Assembly (NCBI GenBank): GCA_039519185.1
Contig: JAZGSX010000023.1
Coordinates: 1 to 64,000, forward strand
Direction of reading: 5' to 3'
Source: Astragalus membranaceus
Taxonomy: Eukaryota; Streptophyta; Magnoliopsida; Fabales; Fabaceae
DNA length: 64,000 nt
The notes under the pieces were generated by a model that searched no databases, was not told the DNA's origin, and was given only the letters and a program-made list of their open reading frames with translations. Positions 61,049 to 64,000 of this stretch are shown here, one piece after another; position 1 is the first letter of the stretch, and every line of letters starts with the position of its first letter. The position numbers were made by a program, and so were the translations under genes.

Positions 61049-64000
61049 TTACTCGAACAAACACGGATATTTCTCCCGCATGCTCTCCTCTACTTCCCAT
61101 GTCGCTTCGTCAGGTGACGCACCGTCCCAAAGCACCTTGACAATAGGAATTGACCTCGTCCGGAGCGCTTTCTCGCCACGTTCGATGATCCTGATTGGAG
61201 TAGGCCGATAAGATAAATCCGGTCTGATGTCAATCGCTTCATAACTTAATGGTTGATTTGGATCAGGAATATATTTCCTTAGCTGGGATACATGAAACAC
61301 ATCATGTAACCTGGATAATTCTGGAGGTAATGCAATGCGATACGCTACCGGCCCAACTCGCTCGATAATCTGGAAGGGTCCGACATACCGAGGACTGAGC
61401 TTCTTCGCTCGCAAAGTAATACCGGTTCCGATGGTTGGAGAAAGTCTCAGAAAGACATGGTCTCCTTCCTCGAATTCTAACGGCCTTCTTCTCTTATCTG
61501 CGTAACTCTTCTGCCGACTCTGCGCGGCCTTCATCCTGTCTCTTATCTGACAGATCTTCTCCGTAGTCTCACGGACTAAGTCCGGTCCCAACAATCTCTG
61601 TTCACCTACATCCCACCAACACAATGGTGTCCTACACTTCCTTCCATACAATGCTTCGTACGGAGCCATTCCGATACTAGAATGATAACTGTTGTTGTAT
61701 GAGAATTCCACCAATGGAAGGTGATCCTCCCATTTGCCTCCACTATCGAGTACACAAGCTCTCAACATATCCTCCAATGTCTGGATTGTCCTCTCAGTCT
61801 GCCCGTCTGTCTGAGGATGGTAAGCAGTGCTAACACACACTTTTGTTCCCAACGCCATGTTCAATGCTCTCCAAAATCGAGATGTAAACTTGGGATCTCG
61901 ATCACAGATGATACTTGTAGGGATTCCATGTAACTTAACAATATTCTTAAGATACTCATCTGCTAACCTAGCAACCTTGTGAGTCGAACGCACTGGAATA
62001 AAATGAGCGGACTTGGTCAGGCGATCCACCACTACCCAAATAGAATCATTTCCGGTTTGGGACCGCGGCAATCCCATGACAAAATCCATAGATATGCTTT
62101 CCCATTTCCATTCAGGTACATTCAACGGTTGTAACTGGCCGCCTGGCTTCCGGTGCTCTATCTTAACCTTTTGACAAGTCAAGCATCGAGACACAAACTC
62201 TGCTATATCCACTTTCATACCGGGCCACCAGTACAATTGCTTCAGATCTCGATACATCTTGGTAGACCCAGGATGTATTGAGAACTGACTCTTATGAGCT
62301 TCTTCTAAAACTTGCCTCTTCACATCCTCATCATTCGGCACACAGATTCTACCATCATAACAAATCACACCATCACCGTCTTCGGTGTAGTTCGGCAATC
62401 TCTTCTGCGTTTGCAGTTCCACATCATCTTCTTGGGCTGAGCGAATTAGATCTCTCAAGGGACTTGAAATCCGAATGTGACTCAACACTAACCTGTTCCT
62501 CCTCGACTTAACTCTCAAATTGAGGTCTCTGAATGATTCCAACAAAGACATCTCGTGCATCATCAACTCTGCAGTATGGATAGACTTTCTGCTTAAAGCA
62601 TCGGCAACAACATTTGCCTTACCAGGATGATACTTCAATTCGAAATCATAATCCTTCAGGAATTCTACCCATCTCCTCTGCCTGTTGTGCAACTCCTTTT
62701 GGTCAAACAAATACTTAAGGCTCTTGTGGTCACTAAAGACTTCGAAACGAGACCCATACAGGTAATGTCTCCAAATCTTTAGGGCAAACACAATCGCCGC
62801 CAACTCTAAATCATGAGTTGGGTAATTCTCTTCATGCGGCTTCAACTGCCTGGAGGCATAAGCAACTACTTGTTGATTCTGCATTAGGACACATCCTAAA
62901 CCCTTACCAGAAGCGTCGCAATAGATTTGGAATCCTACTGATGGATCAGGAAGAATCAGGATAGGTGCAGAAGTCAAACGACCCTTCAATTCCGTGAAAC
63001 AATTTTCACAGTCTGAGTCCCAAACAAACGGATGATCCTTGCGAGTTAACCGAGTGAGTGGAAGAACCAGCTGGGAAAATCCTTGAATGAATCTCCGATA
63101 ATACCCAGCTAATCCCAAGAAACTTCTTACTTCAGTAACCGTAGACGGCTGTTCCCAGTCTACCACAGCTCCGATCTTACTGGGATCCACTGCAACACCT
63201 GTCCTAGATATTACATGGCCCAGAAACTTAACTTCGGGCATCCAGAAATCACATTTGGACGGCTTAGCATACAACTTCTTCTCTCGGAGTACGTTCAGAA
63301 CAATTCGGAGATGTTGCACATGCTCCTCGATCGTCTTAGAGAACACCAAGATATCGTCAATGAACACTACCACAAACTGATCCAGATAAGGATTAAAAAT
63401 CCGATTCATATAATCCATAAATACAGCTGGAGCATTGGTCAAACCGAAGGGCATCACTACAAATTCATAGTGTCCATACCTCGTACGGAAAGCGGTCTTC
63501 GGGACGTCCAAAGCTCGAACCCTGATTTGGTGATAACCGGACCTTAGATCAATCTTTGAAAACACAGAAGCTCCCCTCAACTGATCTAGCAAATCATCAA
63601 TCCTTGGTAGAGGGTACTTGTTCTTGACAGTCACTTTATTCAACTGGCGATAATCAATACACAATCTCATACTTCCGTCCTTCTTCTTAACAAGCAACAC
63701 TGGAGCACCCCACGGTGAGGCACTCGGCCGGATAAACCGCTTGGAAATTAGCTCTTCTAGTTGAACTTTCAATTCCCTCAACTCTAATGGCGACATTCGA
63801 TACGGGGCTATAGAAATAGGTCCAGTGCCTGGAACCAATTCTATAGAAAATTCCACCTCACGGTTCGGAGGAAACGAAGGAACTTCATCGGGAAACACAT
63901 CAAGAAATTCATTAACAACTTGCACAGAAGATAAATCCTGACCTGTCTCAGTAGATGTAGACAGCATCATGACGTAAGCTTCCGCGCCTTGGAACAGATA
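61049..64000 (-). CDS. Gag-Pol polyprotein of element E, C-terminal part (open at window edge)
   Basis: This open frame of 983 codons continues past position 64000, starting in the window with YLFQGAEAYV, a stretch that B also has just before reverse transcriptase. It shows reverse transcriptase with FIDD at codon 213, RNase H (YCDASGKGLG), integrase zinc region (HKSQFSIHPGSTKMY to CLTCQK), catalytic D639, D700 and E736 (D-X35-E), and a chromodomain-like tail (IVKVLW, DEATWEVEES). No stop or frameshift is seen, and all visible catalytic residues are present. It is the same family group as B but clearly a different subfamily. Whether the whole element is intact cannot be judged from here. Confidence 0.94.
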   Translation of the reverse strand, partial: YLFQGAEAYVMMLSTSTETGQDLSSVQVVNEFLDVFPDEVPSFPPNREVEFSIELVPGTGPISIAPYRMSPLELRELKVQLEELISKRFIRPSASPWGAPVLLVKKKDGSMRLCIDYRQLNKVTVKNKYPLPRIDDLLDQLRGASVFSKIDLRSGYHQIRVRALDVPKTAFRTRYGHYEFVVMPFGLTNAPAVFMDYMNRIFNPYLDQFVVVFIDDILVFSKTIEEHVQHLRIVLNVLREKKLYAKPSKCDFWMPEVKFLGHVISRTGVAVDPSKIGAVVDWEQPSTVTEVRSFLGLAGYYRRFIQGFSQLVLPLTRLTRKDHPFVWDSDCENCFTELKGRLTSAPILILPDPSVGFQIYCDASGKGLGCVLMQNQQVVAYASRQLKPHEENYPTHDLELAAIVFALKIWRHYLYGSRFEVFSDHKSLKYLFDQKELHNRQRRWVEFLKDYDFELKYHPGKANVVADALSRKSIHTAELMMHEMSLLESFRDLNLRVKSRRNRLVLSHIRISSPLRDLIRSAQEDDVELQTQKRLPNYTEDGDGVICYDGRICVPNDEDVKRQVLEEAHKSQFSIHPGSTKMYRDLKQLYWWPGMKVDIAEFVSRCLTCQKVKIEHRKPGGQLQPLNVPEWKWESISMDFVMGLPRSQTGNDSIWVVVDRLTKSAHFIPVRSTHKVARLADEYLKNIVKLHGIPTSIICDRDPKFTSRFWRALNMALGTKVCVSTAYHPQTDGQTERTIQTLEDMLRACVLDSGGKWEDHLPLVEFSYNNSYHSSIGMAPYEALYGRKCRTPLCWWDVGEQRLLGPDLVRETTEKICQIRDRMKAAQSRQKSYADKRRRPLEFEEGDHVFLRLSPTIGTGITLRAKKLSPRYVGPFQIIERVGPVAYRIALPPELSRLHDVFHVSQLRKYIPDPNQPLSYEAIDIRPDLSYRPTPIRIIERGEKALRTRSIPIVKVLWDGASPDEATWEVEESMREKYPCLFE

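Larger units (their letters stand above)
55710..64000 (-). mobile_element. Element D: Tekay-like LTR retrotransposon, partial and interrupted by element E
   Basis: The visible parts are the 3' LTR (55710-58296), polypurine tract and the last part of pol (to 58664). Element E is inserted there, and the rest of D lies beyond the window. Pol residues closely match C (VAYRVALPPN, DVFHVSQL, VRDNLT, GAAGESMTWELESKM), so D belongs to the A/C family group. Base pairs 55705-55709 (GGATC) should be one target duplication; the other is outside the window. Confidence 0.88.
58665..64000 (-). mobile_element. Element E: Tekay-like LTR retrotransposon nested in D, partial
   Basis: The 3' LTR (58665-61000), polypurine tract and most of pol are visible; the protease, Gag and 5' LTR lie past the window end. 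The ends are TGTAACACCCC at 58665 and GGATGTTACA at 61000. The five bases before it (GATAA, 58660-58664) should be one target duplication. Pol and LTR motifs place it with B. Being inside D, it inserted later than D. Confidence 0.9.

Overview
This window is plant repeat DNA with no host gene that I can recognise. About 27.5 kb is one tandem satellite family, a CpG-rich, GTAC-rich repeat built from 10-bp subunits. It has been split by long terminal repeat (LTR) retrotransposons. Three lines of evidence point to a flowering-plant heterochromatic region: initiator-tRNA-Met primer sites (TGGTATCAGAGC), Ty3/gypsy gag-pol frames ending in a chromodomain-like tail as in the plant Tekay/Del chromovirus lineage, and a tRNA-derived SINE fragment. 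The protein wording resembles eudicot, perhaps legume, copies, but that is a weak impression.

Layout. Satellite occupies 1-1984, 2896-7667, 14915-26979, 37519-42388 and 51882-55709. A 911-bp unrelated insert (1985-2895) has no target duplication. Element A (7668-14914, + strand) is a non-autonomous, gag-only element with 2.9-kb LTRs. Element B (26980-37518, + strand) has an intact gag-pol frame, but its leader is duplicated around SINE debris. Element C (42389-51881, - strand) is full length, with a nonsense codon in gag. Element D (from 55710, - strand) shows its 3' LTR and the end of pol. Element E (from 58665, - strand) is nested in D and runs off the window. Perfect 5-bp target duplications frame A (CGTAC), B (ATTTG) and C (GTACC), and removing each element rejoins the satellite in register.

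Relationships. A, C and D form one family group: near-identical leader and similar Gag in A and C, pol tail shared by C and D, and common LTR motifs. B and E form a second group with related pol and shared LTR palindromes. A lacks reverse transcriptase, RNase H and integrase and could only have moved using enzymes from a C-like relative. By eye the LTR pairs differ by about 4 substitutions in B, 13 in C and 17 in A, so all insertions are recent and B is youngest. The satellite also shows recent change: 1106-, 1716- and 1838-bp higher-order units are repeated in tandem, the 1716-bp pair being almost identical.

The observations most worth following are the decamer and palindrome design of the satellite, an LTR sequence in A, C and D that is complementary to the primer-binding site, the duplicated leader of B, the gag-only element A, and the paired palindromes in the LTRs of B and E.
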